Source: an uncultured Ruminobacter sp.
Lineage (GTDB): Bacteria > Pseudomonadota > Gammaproteobacteria > Enterobacterales > Succinivibrionaceae
DNA length: 33,096 nucleotides
Direction: 5' to 3'
Assembly (NCBI GenBank): GCA_902776415.1
Contig: CACYPY010000021.1
Location: 1-33,096 of the forward strand
The notes under the pieces were generated by a model. It had not been told where the DNA came from. It saw only the letters and a program-made list of their open reading frames with translations, and did no database searches. Numbering within the stretch: position 1 is the stretch's first letter; the number at the start of each line of letters is the position of its first letter. This document shows positions 19,001-27,287 of this stretch, piece after piece. Position numbers and translations under genes: made by a program.

Positions 19001-19199
19001 GATTATTAAATCCTGCAGCTTCCGGTACGGAATATGCGTTCAGTTTCTGATAACCGACTCCTGCTTTTTCAAGAAGATTCTTTAAATTTGAATTCTCATT
19101 CCTTAATGAATCATTCTCTCTTATTAACGAATAATTTTCATTTTTAAGAGCTTCAATACATCTGTGCAAAAAATCCAGTTCTGCCGTTATAGAATCCAT
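16080..19199 (-). CDS. TOTE-type conflict-system protein: primase-like, SF2 helicase, PLD-like
   Basis: A 1039-residue multidomain protein. Residues 1-50 form a coiled coil. Residues 95-330 are a TOTE-type archaeo-eukaryotic-primase domain: a Cys cluster (QCSNSMKPLCPKK, KCSACSHR), the acidic pair in FLVFDFDNH (about 190-193), and ERSRSGRGGHVWIFF. Residues 500-870 are a superfamily 2 helicase: Walker A AATGFGKT (530-537), DECH (636-639), VTATP (661-665), motif VI QYAGRLNR (837-844). Residues 905-1030 resemble a phospholipase D-like domain, but its motif reads HYAVID...YGSIN, without the HxK lysine. Such proteins are predicted conflict or defence systems acting on invading nucleic acid. I chose ATG at 19197-19199 (GAGGAAG about 8 nt upstream) over a TTG five codons earlier. 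No partner gene is adjacent except DUF805. Confidence 0.9.
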   Translation of the reverse strand: MDSITAELDFLHRCIEALKNENYSLIRENDSLRNENSNLKNLLEKAGVGYQKLNAYSVPEAAGFNNQPPPYIRNQIPGNIPKNNISVMSEDDVQCYFNYFRGRVDVFSRRWVSRKTGKAGYYPQCSNSMKPLCPKKSGKSVKCSACSHRMWTPLTPAIIRQHLTGAKPDSSDVIGVYPVLQDGTCRFLVFDFDNHASGDEADDSANTDDSWRGEVAALREIGRQNQVPMLVERSRSGRGGHVWIFFEKPVTAALARKFGFALLEKGAESVSLQSFRFYDRMIPAQDSLNEGELGNLIALPLQGQALKNGNSAFVDENWNVYPDQMARLRSVRKISEEMIYSLLNQWNTASDDLFANINPSSNDVPEIKPVSRSKKAAAKKSPVLQDASENPWERRRAFHAEDVAGILGITLVNRIYIKTDNLKPRIQNQIRRMAAFSNPVYYRNQAIGLSNYANSRIIYLGADEGGYICLPRGLRDQLQERCRQANIPYAVTDKRTAGRKLGIAFRGKLLDNQENAVNTLLKHDCGILCAATGFGKTVLCCSIIARIKLPALVILESSALLDQWVAALDSFLDIREPLPQYKTKTGLIKTRKSVIGTIHGGRDTSAGIIDVAMPGSLYKKGMFHERLREYGLILVDECHHSAAGILRSVLEEVSAKFVYGVTATPFRGDGLERINEMLLGGIRFRYTAMEKAQEMGIPQWVIPRFTRTVCPTELDTRDIFKFYELVSSDEIRNRQIADDIRMCVADGRTPVVLTNFRNHAGQLYDLLRDAADYVFLLTGDLKKDEQNTIRQQMNAVTAAETMILIATGNLIGEGFDFPRLDTLIMATPVSFKGRVEQYAGRLNRYYEGKKDVRIYDYIDVNITVFERMYLRRFKTYKRIGYEIYSDVPSARQEANAIFDADNYSSVYEKDLRESSFSIVISSPTLSGEKVFHMLDVLKPRQEAGVMVTVVTWHPDYYRYGHDVNRNNLLERIKNSGISIAYAKNGCKHYAVIDNEVVWYGSINLLSKESDDDGMMRIVNKKIAAELLEVTFRKDEYVWC

Positions 19200-19284
19200 A
19201 AAAATCTTCCTCAAAAAACATAAACTGCATTCACATTCTGAAATCCTTAACAGTTACCACTTTTACTAAAATACACTGAAAAAC

Positions 19285-19313
19285 AAAAAAGCCGGATTAC
19301 CTCATAACCCGGC
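19285..19313 (-). terminator. Intrinsic terminator of the amylase gene
   Basis: Minus strand: GCCGGGTTA, loop TGAGG, TAATCCGGC, then TTTTTT; a 9-bp stem with one G-T wobble. It lies about 95 bp past the amylase stop and before the TOTE gene, which must therefore have its own promoter in the remaining 85 bp (none is obvious). Confidence 0.85.
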
Positions 19314-19408
19314 CATATCCTTGCCTTCTTCCTTTTCTCTCATCCCGTCCGGAAGGGAATCTGCTTCAGTGATTCTCCAAAACAGGCAGAACCCGCTAAT
19401 TCCGGGAA

Positions 19409-21124
19409 TTAACGGCACTGCGCCTCATAGAAACTTCCGGAAAGCCCGGGAAGAATCAGTTCGTTACCCTGAACCCGGGATCCGTTAAGAGACCTGATGG
19501 TGCAGGAACCGTAGCCCAGTTTGCCCCACACGCTGTCCTCAAAACGAACCTTCCGTTCGGAGGTTCCGGCGTTGAGAGCATAGATAACCCGATCCTTGCC
19601 ATAACTCTTGAAATCGATGAAAAGCCCGTGGTCGCTGAAAAGATGGGTTCTGACACCGTGGCTGAGAGCCCTGTGGGAATCCCGAAGCTTCAGCATGGCA
19701 GCCACATCGTTCTTCAGCTTTTCCTCATCGGCGGTAAGCCTGTCCACATGGCCGTCGGTACGGGATACATGATCGTCACAGCGATCTGTTTTACCGCAGT
19801 TGTCTGGCTGCATTGCAAAGTTCATGGTCTCGTCACCGGTTTCATCGCCGTAATAAACGGTAATGGGGCCGCTGTAGGCCGCCAGAAAACTCAGAGCAGC
19901 TCTGTGGGCATCATAGTAGGAGGTTCCGTGCACGCCCTCCTTTTCATAACGGGCCCGCTGCAGGAGATCCCCGAACCTTACCAGATCATGATTGGACAGG
20001 AACATGTTGGGCATGGATCCCTCGGTATAGCCCTGCATCTTCCGGTAACCGGCCTGAAGCTCAGTGGCAGGCTGCCCGCAGGCGGATCTGTCAATAATGT
20101 TCTCCCGGGAGGCCAGCACCTTTACCAGCTCGGCTCTGAGCGGAAAGTTGAAGGCACTTATCAGAGCGTTGTTCTTAAAAGCGGTTCTTTCAATATCCTT
20201 GGGCTGTTCAGACCAGATTTCCCCTACCATGTAGCCCAGGGGATGAACATTCTTCCCGTTCATCTTGTAGGTTACCGTCTTCGAGGTTTTGGCCACCTCG
20301 TCGGAAAGTTCCTTCCAGAATTCATTCTTTACCTGATATGCCTGATCCAAACGCCAGCCGTCAATCTTGGCTTCCCTAATCCAGTAGGAGGCCACCTCCT
20401 TCAGGAAAGGCATTGAGGGTTCGGTCTCAAAACAGCGAGCCTGCTTGAGGGACATCTTGTCGATATTCCCGAAAAGATCCAGACAGCGGATGGAAAGCTT
20501 AAGTTCATTCCCCCTGGGACTTTTGACAGCCACATTGGCCTTGGCATGGCCGAACACTCCGTCCAGGAATACATACATCCCTTTGGCATGCGCCTTGTTT
20601 ACCAGGGTGATCAGTTCCTCCTTGGTACCGAACCTGGGATCAATGCTGAAATAATCGGAAGTATAATAACCGGTTCCGTCCAGCTTGTCGTAGGTCCAGT
20701 CCTGACCGGCCACCGGCAGCGTGGTGAATATCGGGGTCAGCCAGATGGCATTGGCACCGGTGGATTTTATATAATCAAGACTGTCAATAACTCCCCGGAG
20801 ATTTCCGGTATGTGAAGAGGGGCCCCATGACTTCAGGGGACCGGAAGCTCCGCCGCTGCCGTGTCTGAAGCTTTCCGTCATGATCTGATACATGCGGATA
20901 TCACACATGGCACTGTTTCCGCCGAAGCATCCCTTGTCATTCTTCTGAAGACTGATGCTGCTTCCCGTAAGCACAACATCCTTCCCCGATGAAGTGCGCA
21001 CGCAGGTGGTGGGTTCATCCGGCTTCTGCCATGCCGCCACGCCGGCAGGCTTGCTCCCTCCGGTGGAAGCACAGCCCGAAACCATGGCAAGCGCCACGGC
21101 AATGCTGATCATGCTGTATTTCAT
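19409..21124 (-). CDS. Alpha-amylase family (GH13) lipoprotein
   Basis: A 571-residue glycoside hydrolase predicted to be a surface or periplasmic lipoprotein that cuts alpha-1,4-glucan. The N-terminus is a lipoprotein signal with lipobox MVSGC (Cys18). GH13 regions are in order: GVFGH in VFLDGVFGHA (region I, about 188-193), DGWRLDQA with the nucleophile Asp260 (region II), VGEIWS with acid/base Glu302 (region III), and FLSNHD with Asp380 (region IV). The start of the barrel is at GANAIWLTPIF. ATG start at 21122-21124 with AAGAGG upstream. A single-gene unit ended by the terminator at 19285-19313. It fits an amylolytic gut organism. Product specificity (amylase versus other alpha-glucanase) is not settled by these motifs. 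Confidence 0.93.
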   Translation of the reverse strand: MKYSMISIAVALAMVSGCASTGGSKPAGVAAWQKPDEPTTCVRTSSGKDVVLTGSSISLQKNDKGCFGGNSAMCDIRMYQIMTESFRHGSGGASGPLKSWGPSSHTGNLRGVIDSLDYIKSTGANAIWLTPIFTTLPVAGQDWTYDKLDGTGYYTSDYFSIDPRFGTKEELITLVNKAHAKGMYVFLDGVFGHAKANVAVKSPRGNELKLSIRCLDLFGNIDKMSLKQARCFETEPSMPFLKEVASYWIREAKIDGWRLDQAYQVKNEFWKELSDEVAKTSKTVTYKMNGKNVHPLGYMVGEIWSEQPKDIERTAFKNNALISAFNFPLRAELVKVLASRENIIDRSACGQPATELQAGYRKMQGYTEGSMPNMFLSNHDLVRFGDLLQRARYEKEGVHGTSYYDAHRAALSFLAAYSGPITVYYGDETGDETMNFAMQPDNCGKTDRCDDHVSRTDGHVDRLTADEEKLKNDVAAMLKLRDSHRALSHGVRTHLFSDHGLFIDFKSYGKDRVIYALNAGTSERKVRFEDSVWGKLGYGSCTIRSLNGSRVQGNELILPGLSGSFYEAQCR

Positions 21125-21324
21125 ATCTGTAAAACCTCTTAAATTCCATTAATTCCTGACAGATCTTCCGGACCTTGCCGGGATCCTGCCCGGATATAAT
21201 GCCGAAAATAACGTTATTGTAGAAGAAGATATCTGCCCCACATTGCCGCATTCGGGTCAAAAATGATTTTTGCGACCGGAGTCACGGAAAAGCTTTCCCG
21301 AAAAAAAGCGTTTCTCCTGCTTTT

Positions 21325-22212
21325 CTATTTTTCCAGCATGGCACAGCGCACACAATGAGAACATCCGGAACATGATATTTTACGGGCGCACCGTTCACAG
21401 GGGGCCGCATACTCCGGCTTCACAAGATCGCTTTCTGACAGGAGTATTCCCAAAGGATCCGTAAGCCGCCAGGGATGCACCCGCCCCTGAAAACTGATCC
21501 CTGACTTAAAAGCCTGTTCTGCCTGAAGTCTGCGGGAATCTATGCGGTACAGCCTGCCGTCTTTTTCAAAACGGGCTCCGGTACCGCAGAATACAAAGGT
21601 CACCTCATATCTCCGGCATTCCTCGCCCAGTGTTTTTACCCACTCCCAGGAACATGTCCGGGCTCCGGGATAGTTTTCTCCGTCACAGAGCACCTGCTCT
21701 ATTCGGCCGGAAGCCAGATAGCCGGAAATGCTCACAGATCCGATAAGAGGAGCACACATGACACCGAGATGCCTGGCCGGGAGAGCCAGCAGCTTCGGAA
21801 TTCTCTCATCCGCCCTTTTCTGATTTTCGCAGGAAACGTTAAGCATGACATTCTCCCAGCCTGCGCCCCAGTCCGGAGGCAGGGTGTCCGCTATGCGTTC
21901 CGGTCTTTTTGTCAGGAGGAAAAAAATCACATCAGGGCGGGATCTGATAATCTGCCAGGCCTCATTCCGCCAGGAATCCGCCTCCTCAAGAAAAAAATCC
22001 GAAGTCAGGCATACCCGCAAAGTTTCCCCGGGTTTTATCCGGTAGTTTCCCTTGCGATCCCGGGACAGGGGATAACGGAAAAGGGAATCTCCGGTACGGT
22101 AAATCACAGCACCATCCTGGTCTCTCCTGGCATCAAGATAGAACATATAACAGTTCCGACACCCCTCGCTGCATTTCCGGCAGCCATGCCAGGGATTCCA
22201 GATATCTCGCAT
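21325..22212 (-). CDS. DUF5131 (phage Gp37/Gp68 family) protein with extra Cys clusters
   Basis: A 295-residue protein of the DUF5131 family, biochemically uncharacterised. Family hallmarks: WNPWHGC...GCRNCY at the start, LTSDFFLEEADSWR, FFLLTKRPERI, GWENVMLNVSCENQ, and GENYPGAR followed by the EWVK region. The conserved family cysteines are C11, C18 and C21. An extra C14 makes a CX3CX2C pattern like radical-SAM iron-sulfur sites. The C-terminus adds six cysteines in 19 residues (C272, C275, C281, C284, C287, C290). The ATG overlaps the stop of the PoNi-like gene (ATGA), so the two are co-translated. DUF5131 genes often pair with the three-Cys-motif protein TcmP; here the partner is different. 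Function unknown. Confidence 0.88.
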   Translation of the reverse strand: MRDIWNPWHGCRKCSEGCRNCYMFYLDARRDQDGAVIYRTGDSLFRYPLSRDRKGNYRIKPGETLRVCLTSDFFLEEADSWRNEAWQIIRSRPDVIFFLLTKRPERIADTLPPDWGAGWENVMLNVSCENQKRADERIPKLLALPARHLGVMCAPLIGSVSISGYLASGRIEQVLCDGENYPGARTCSWEWVKTLGEECRRYEVTFVFCGTGARFEKDGRLYRIDSRRLQAEQAFKSGISFQGRVHPWRLTDPLGILLSESDLVKPEYAAPCERCARKISCSGCSHCVRCAMLEK

Positions 22213-23141
22213 CAGCGGTGCCCGACCTTGAGAATCAGTCTGGCACGTTCCCGGAGGCTGAGACCGTCTCTGACGGTTTTAACACGGTATTTCATGTCGT
22301 TCTTAAAGTGTGCCAGATCATAGGGATAGTGGGGATTGTCCTTAAGAGCCGCATCATCAATCTTCAGGATCTTGGCCAAAGCCGCCGCCTCGTAGCACCA
22401 TAGCCCGTGATAATACTTGCTCATAAGATAAATGGAGAATTCATGAGCTTCATGCCCCGGAATCCACTTCTCGGTAACAAATTCAAAAAGCGCATCCTGG
22501 GCTCTGAAGGGATCATAAAGGTTATCAACAAACGGGGCAAAATAAGCATAGGGATTTATGTCATAAAAGCCGCAGGAATCAGAAGCATTAAAACCGGCGG
22601 CCCGGAACATCAGATTAAGCAGCCTGTCGTCAATTCTTTCCCGGTGAGCAACATCATAAAGCTGTCCGATCACGCTGCTGTCACGGGAAAGCATAAGGCC
22701 CAGAGAGACAAGCCTCAGAAGAGAGAAGTACCCGAAATACAGAACCGCCGGACTCTGATGTCCCCCGGATTTCTGCGCATAGATATCCAAATCCGCCAGG
22801 CTGGTGGCGGCAAATGCCTGCACAGCGGCACAGTAATCAGGATAAAGTTCCTTGCAGGATACCCCCAGCGAGTACTGACTGTTGAGGAGTATCTTGTAAA
22901 GACAGTAATTATCAGCCCTGAGCGCCCGGATTCTGATTTCGGGACTGACACTGGAATCAGGATTCTCCCCCTTTTCGGTAATGTCGATTATGGCGGTGTT
23001 TTCGGATATGCGCTGCCGGTTGAAGCGCACCAGATACTCCAGGTAGTCTCTTTTGGAAAGCCCGGGATCCCGAAGTATTACCCGACCAGCCCCCCGTTCC
23101 CCGATAAATCCTCTGCTCAGACGGCAATGAAAATCCCTCAT
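22212..23141 (-). CDS. PoNi-like immunity protein (DUF1910/DUF1911 domains)
   Basis: A 309-residue soluble protein. The C-terminal part (about residues 245-283: YYHGLWCYEAAALAKILKID, then LKDNPHYPYDLAHFK) matches the DUF1911 signature. The charged helical N-terminal part (SKRDYLEYLVRFNRQRISEN) fits DUF1910. Proteins with this pair are PoNi immunity proteins, which neutralise PoNe DNase toxins delivered by secretion systems or contact. No PoNe toxin gene is in the window, so this may be an orphan immunity gene, or it may have been recruited to work with DUF5131. ATG at 23139-23141 with GGGAG about 8 nt upstream. It ends in an ATGA overlap with the DUF5131 gene. Confidence 0.75.
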   Translation of the reverse strand: MRDFHCRLSRGFIGERGAGRVILRDPGLSKRDYLEYLVRFNRQRISENTAIIDITEKGENPDSSVSPEIRIRALRADNYCLYKILLNSQYSLGVSCKELYPDYCAAVQAFAATSLADLDIYAQKSGGHQSPAVLYFGYFSLLRLVSLGLMLSRDSSVIGQLYDVAHRERIDDRLLNLMFRAAGFNASDSCGFYDINPYAYFAPFVDNLYDPFRAQDALFEFVTEKWIPGHEAHEFSIYLMSKYYHGLWCYEAAALAKILKIDDAALKDNPHYPYDLAHFKNDMKYRVKTVRDGLSLRERARLILKVGHR

Positions 23142-23179
23142 GAAAAAATCTCCCGAACAGCGCGCTGCATTGCCGCCAT
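23138..23179 (-). CDS. Possible 13-residue leader ORF before the PoNi-like gene
   Basis: Reads MAAMQRAVREIFS, with TTGGGAG about 9 nt upstream of its ATG. Its TGA overlaps the PoNi-like ATG by four bases (ATGA). It could couple translation into the pair, or be chance; no ribosome-stalling motif is recognised. Confidence 0.25.
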   Translation of the reverse strand: MAAMQRAVREIFS

Positions 23180-23217
23180 GAAATCACTCCCAACTAACAT
23201 ACCAAGTATAAACGGAA

Positions 23218-23243
23218 AAAGGCCGTGCCTGAGCACAGCCTTT
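23218..23243 (-). terminator. Intrinsic terminator of guaBA
   Basis: A near-perfect hairpin (AAAGGC stem, GTGC/GCAC, loop TCAG on the minus strand) followed by TTTTTCC. It lies about 95 bp past the guaA stop and separates guaA from the PoNi-like gene on the same strand. Confidence 0.85.
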
Positions 23244-23337
23244 AAAAATTGCCGGGGCTGACACAAAACAGCACGGTCCCCGGAATGCCTTCCGTCCAGG
23301 CCGTCTCCTGCCCGCCTGCCCCGGAAAAACCGGGAGG

Positions 23338-24918
23338 CTACTCCCACTCGATGGTTGCCGGCGGTTTTCCGGATACGTCGTAGACTACCCGGCTGATTCC
23401 TGTCACTTCATTTATGATGCGGTTGGAAACCCGGCCCAGAAGCTCATAGGGAAGCTCCGACCATCTGGCTGTCATGAAATCAATGGTCTCCACCGAACGG
23501 AGAGCAACCACATAGTCATATCTTCTGCCGTCTCCCATAACCCCCACGGACTTAACGGGGAGGAATACGGCAAAGGCCTGGGAAACCCTGCTGTACCAGC
23601 CGGCCTTTCTGAGCTCCTCAATAAAGATGGCGTCGGCCTGTCTCAGAAGATCGCAATATTCCTTCCTGATTTCTCCCAGAACTCTCACACCGAGCCCCGG
23701 TCCCGGGAAGGGATGACGGTATACCATTTCCTCAGGGAGTCCCAAAGCCACGCCGATACGACGCACCTCGTCCTTGAAAAGCTCCCGGAGCGGTTCCACC
23801 AGTTCAAACTTGATGTCCGGAGGAAGTCCTCCCACATTGTGATGAGATTTAATCACATGAGCCTTTCCGGTTTTGGCAGCGGCTGATTCGATAACGTCCG
23901 GATAAATGGTTCCCTGTGCCAGGAACTTCACATCGGAAAGCTTGCGCGCCTCGTCTGCAAAAACATCAATGAACACCCGGCCGATGGTCTTGCGCTTGGC
24001 TTCCGGATCGGAGATTCCTGCAAGAGCGTCCAAAAATCTCTTCTCGGCATCAGCATAGATGATATTAAGCCCGAAGCGGCTTCCGAACATCTCCTTAACC
24101 TGAGCGCCTTCGTTAAGACGTAGCAGCCCGTTATCCACAAATACGCAGGTCAGCTGATCCCCGATAGCCCGGTGCAGCAGAAGAGCCGTTACCGATGAAT
24201 CAACACCGCCCGAGAGGCCGAGAATCACCTTTTCGGATCCCACAACGCTCCGGATCTTCTGAACGGCATCCTCAATAATTGCATCAGGCTTCCAAAGTCC
24301 CTCCAGGCCGCAGATTCCCTTTACAAAATTGGTCAGAATCTCGCGCCCCTTTTTGGTGTGGGTAACCTCGGGATGGAACTGCACACCGTAGAAGCGGCGG
24401 GTGTTATCCACAATGGCGGCATAGGGACAGGTTTCGGTATGGGCGGAAACCTGGAAACCCTCGGGGATAACGGAAACCCGATCACCATGACTCATCCAGA
24501 CCTCCAGCTCCCGCACCCCGTTCTGTTCCTGATCCGAAAGTCCCTCAAAAAGCGGGTTCTCTGCGGAATCCAGATCCACCAGGGCATAACCGAACTCTCT
24601 CTTGGAGGAGGATTCCACCTTGCCGCCCAGCTGCTCGGCCATGGTCTGAAGACCGTAGCAGATGCCCAGAACCGGAACTCCGGCACGGAACACATACTCG
24701 GGAGCCCGGGGCGAACCTGCAGCGGTTACCGATTCTGCACCGCCGGAAAGAATAATTCCGTCCGGAGCGAATTCCCGAATCTGTTCCTCGGAGGAATCCC
24801 ACGGCCAGAGCTCGCAGTAAACCCCAATCTCGCGCACCCGGCGGGCAATAAGCTGGGTCACCTGAGAACCAAAGTCCAGGATAAGGATTTTTTCATTATG
24901 AATGTTCTTATCTGACAT
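23338..24918 (-). CDS. guaA: GMP synthase (glutamine-hydrolysing)
   Basis: A 526-residue enzyme, as in E. coli (525). It makes GMP from XMP, ATP and glutamine. The glutamine amidotransferase domain comes first: [17 protein letters not shown], nucleophile Cys87 in VLGICYGLQ, and QFHPEVTH. The ATP-pyrophosphatase P-loop [10 protein letters not shown] follows, then the dimerisation/XMP domain with [11 protein letters not shown] and the C-terminal end PATIEWE. I chose ATG at 24916-24918 (TTAGGA about 9 nt upstream); an in-frame start 11 codons earlier adds nothing family-like. Second gene of guaBA. Confidence 0.97.
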   Translation of the reverse strand: MSDKNIHNEKILILDFGSQVTQLIARRVREIGVYCELWPWDSSEEQIREFAPDGIILSGGAESVTAAGSPRAPEYVFRAGVPVLGICYGLQTMAEQLGGKVESSSKREFGYALVDLDSAENPLFEGLSDQEQNGVRELEVWMSHGDRVSVIPEGFQVSAHTETCPYAAIVDNTRRFYGVQFHPEVTHTKKGREILTNFVKGICGLEGLWKPDAIIEDAVQKIRSVVGSEKVILGLSGGVDSSVTALLLHRAIGDQLTCVFVDNGLLRLNEGAQVKEMFGSRFGLNIIYADAEKRFLDALAGISDPEAKRKTIGRVFIDVFADEARKLSDVKFLAQGTIYPDVIESAAAKTGKAHVIKSHHNVGGLPPDIKFELVEPLRELFKDEVRRIGVALGLPEEMVYRHPFPGPGLGVRVLGEIRKEYCDLLRQADAIFIEELRKAGWYSRVSQAFAVFLPVKSVGVMGDGRRYDYVVALRSVETIDFMTARWSELPYELLGRVSNRIINEVTGISRVVYDVSGKPPATIEWE

Positions 24919-24940
24919 GAAGAATTTTCCTAAGCTGGAA

Positions 24941-24959
24941 GGGATCGGCACCCGATCCC
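24941..24959 (-). other. Perfect hairpin in the guaB-guaA gap
   Basis: GGGATCGG, three-base loop, CCGATCCC: an 8-bp perfect stem 22 bp before the guaA start, with no U-run. It could slow ribosome loading, stabilise a processed mRNA end, or tune guaA expression relative to guaB. Confidence 0.6.
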
Positions 24960-25014
24960 CGTGATTGAAAAAGAGATCCCGAAAACCGGCTCGGACTCCG
25001 GTTTCGGTCAGGAA

Positions 25015-26478
25015 TCAAACCCTGTAATTGGGAGCTTCCTTGGTGATGGTAACATCATGGACATGAGACTCCTTGATGCCGGCACCGGTAATGCGCACAA
25101 ACTGGGCTTTGGTGCGAAGCTCATCAATGGTGGCACAGCCGGTAAGTCCCATGGCCGAACGGAGACCGCCCATCTGCTGATGAATAATGCTCTTCAGGAA
25201 TCCCTTGTAGGGAACCCGGCCCTCGATTCCTTCCGGAACCAGCTTTTCCGCGGCATTGTCGGACTGGAAATAACGATCCGCGGAGCCCTTGGACATGGCA
25301 GCCAGGGAACCCATGCCGCGGTAGGACTTGAAGGAACGTCCCTGGAACAGCTCGATTTCTCCCGGGGCCTCTTCGGTACCGGCAAACATGGAACCCACCA
25401 TTACCAGGTTGGCACCGGCAGCCAGTGCCTTCGCGATGTCTCCGGAATATCTGATTCCGCCGTCAGCGATAACCTTGACATCAGAACCGGCCAGAGCACT
25501 GACCGCATTGTCAATGGCGGTAATCTGAGGCACGCCGCAGCCTGTAACAATACGGGTGGTGCAGATGGAACCGGGGCCGATACCGACCTTGACGGTGGTG
25601 GCTCCGGCCTCGGCGACTGCCAGCGCGCCCTCGGCGGTGGCAATATTGCCGGCTACAATATCCAAATCCGGATAAGCCTTGCGGGTGGCGCTGATGCGAT
25701 CCAGAACTCCCTGAGAATGACCGTGGGAGGAATCAATGAGAAGAACGTCAATACCGGCCTTCACCAGGGCGGCAATTCTTTCGTCATTGGCCGGTCCGAC
25801 ACCAACGGCGGCACCGCAACGAAGACGTCCCATGGCATCGCGGCAGGCATTGGGCTTTCCCTCGGCCTTCTGGAAATCCTTTACGGTAATCATTCCCTTG
25901 AGACAGAATCCGTCATCAACCACCAGCACCTTTTCAATGCGGTGCTTTTGCATCAGGGACTGCACTTCCTCTCGGGAGGCATTCTCCTTCACGGTAACCA
26001 GTCTGTCCTTGGGAGTCATTGCGTCATAAACACGCTTGTTAAGGTCGGTGATAAAACGAACATCACGGCCGGTAATAAGTCCCAGAAGATCCCCCTTGGC
26101 ATCAACCACCGGGAATCCGGCAAAGCCGTGTTTGTGGGAAAGAGCCAGAATCTCGGCGATAGTGGCATCCGGATGAACGGTCACGGGATCCTTTACCATG
26201 CCGCTTTCAAACTTCTTGACGCGGCGAACCTCTTCGGCCTGCTTCTCAATGGACATGTTCTTGTGAATAAATCCCAGACCGCCCTCCTGAGCCAGGGCAA
26301 TTGCCAATGCGGACTCGGTAACGGTATCCATGGCTGCGGAAACCATCGGGATATTCAGAGTGATGTTTTTGGTAAGCTGAGTATGTAAGTCAGCAGTGTT
26401 GGGAAGGATGGTGGAATGGGCCGGAACCAGAAGCACGTCATCGAAAGTAAGCGCTTCCTGAGCAATTCTAAGGGTCAT
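25015..26478 (-). CDS. guaB: Inosine-5'-monophosphate dehydrogenase
   Basis: A 487-residue enzyme (E. coli 488) that oxidises IMP to XMP with NAD+, the committed step toward GMP. The barrel starts at [14 protein letters not shown]; a CBS-domain pair occupies about residues 95-205 ([38 protein letters not shown]); the catalytic loop holds Cys306 in [15 protein letters not shown]; the flap region contains [10 protein letters not shown] start with GAGAGG about 7 nt upstream. First gene of guaBA. A clear sigma-70 promoter lies about 55 bp upstream of the start. Confidence 0.97.
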   Translation of the reverse strand: MTLRIAQEALTFDDVLLVPAHSTILPNTADLHTQLTKNITLNIPMVSAAMDTVTESALAIALAQEGGLGFIHKNMSIEKQAEEVRRVKKFESGMVKDPVTVHPDATIAEILALSHKHGFAGFPVVDAKGDLLGLITGRDVRFITDLNKRVYDAMTPKDRLVTVKENASREEVQSLMQKHRIEKVLVVDDGFCLKGMITVKDFQKAEGKPNACRDAMGRLRCGAAVGVGPANDERIAALVKAGIDVLLIDSSHGHSQGVLDRISATRKAYPDLDIVAGNIATAEGALAVAEAGATTVKVGIGPGSICTTRIVTGCGVPQITAIDNAVSALAGSDVKVIADGGIRYSGDIAKALAAGANLVMVGSMFAGTEEAPGEIELFQGRSFKSYRGMGSLAAMSKGSADRYFQSDNAAEKLVPEGIEGRVPYKGFLKSIIHQQMGGLRSAMGLTGCATIDELRTKAQFVRITGAGIKESHVHDVTITKEAPNYRV

Positions 26479-26539
26479 GCAAAACCTCTCTCATCAATGA
26501 TGCATACAAGCAGAAATCAATGGGTAATTTTGCGAGAGT

Positions 26540-26568
26540 ATTATAATGAAAAGTCCCCTGCCGGTAAA
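26540..26568 (-). promoter_or_regulatory. Sigma-70 promoter of guaBA
   Basis: Minus strand: -35 TTTACC (26563-26568), 17-bp spacer, -10 TATAAT (26540-26545). The predicted transcript starts near 26533, giving a leader of about 55 nt. No PurR-like palindrome is obvious. Confidence 0.7.
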
Positions 26569-26797
26569 GAAATATTTAACATTAATCACATTTTATCCAA
26601 AATACCGCATACCGCAGGGACAGAAGATCCGAAAAACAGAAAGCCGCCCTGTTTCAGAATTGCATTCCGGCCCGGATCTGTCAGTTTCGGTTTTATTTAA
26701 GCTCAGCCGTCCGGAAGCCGGCAAAAACCGAAACATAAACGCATCGGGCATCACAAAAAAATGTGAACAAGTAACGTACATAATGCTAAAACAATGT

Positions 26798-26803
26798 TAT
26801 AAT
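26798..26803 (+). promoter_or_regulatory. Predicted -10 element for the 72-residue ORF
   Basis: TATAAT 55 bp before the start codon in an AT-rich stretch, on the opposite strand from guaB. The -35 is poor. The 26569-26797 stretch otherwise shows no gene or RNA that I can identify. Confidence 0.4.
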
Positions 26804-26858
26804 TGTAAACGTTTTGTTAACCACCTATTCATGAATCCCCTATAGGAATGCATTCAGT

Positions 26859-27077
26859 ATGAGCACTCTTGCAAACCAGTTGAATTTTACAGACATCGAA
26901 GAACATCTGCGCAAGGCATCTGTCAACGATGACAAATTCGAAGCCGCGTCCGCCAGCGATGTTGTTTTCAAAAATGATACCAAGTATATTGACGACATTA
27001 CATCACCCCATACCAGGGAATTCACACAGAAGGATCTGCCATTGGACAGCTTCCTGAATCGTTTCAGAAAAAATTAA
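26859..27077 (+). CDS. Small hypothetical protein, 72 residues
   Basis: A short, charged, soluble ORF (MSTLANQLNFTDIEEHLRKA ... LDSFLNRFRKN) with no membrane segment or signal peptide and no family that I recognise. Support for it being real: a TAGGAA ribosome site about 10 nt upstream of the ATG, a TATAAT -10 upstream, and a very strong terminator just after the stop. It is a single-gene unit between guaB and sppA. Function cannot be inferred. Confidence 0.6.
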   Translation: MSTLANQLNFTDIEEHLRKASVNDDKFEAASASDVVFKNDTKYIDDITSPHTREFTQKDLPLDSFLNRFRKN

Positions 27078-27133
27078 ACTCAGCAAATCTGACAGATTAG
27101 CCTGACAGCCTCCATTTTGTTTTGGTCTTTTTT

Positions 27134-27168
27134 GAACTCCGTCCGGAGTTCTTTTTTTTTTTTTTTTT
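27134..27168 (+). terminator. Strong terminator with a 17-T run
   Basis: GAACTCCG, two-base loop, CGGAGTTC, then 17 consecutive T. Stem and U-run are both excellent. A direct repeat (TTCGGTAATCA, twice) follows immediately at 27167-27190. Confidence 0.9.
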
Positions 27169-27287
27169 CGGTAATCATTTTCGGTAATCACTGACGTACT
27201 AAAGGTGTGTAAATATTACAAAAATCCTTTAGAATGACGAGTGTATTATGCACGGCAAATTTGCAAATTATAAGGACGGACCTCATA

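Noticed and set aside
24961..26388. 475-residue plus-strand ORF
   Set aside because: Antisense frame of guaB; His/Gly/Asn-rich and without motifs.
27167..27190. Direct repeat TTCGGTAATCA x2 and TGTAA-ATA-TTACA at 27208-27220 before sppA
   Set aside because: Short and AT-rich; could be operators but nothing else supports this.
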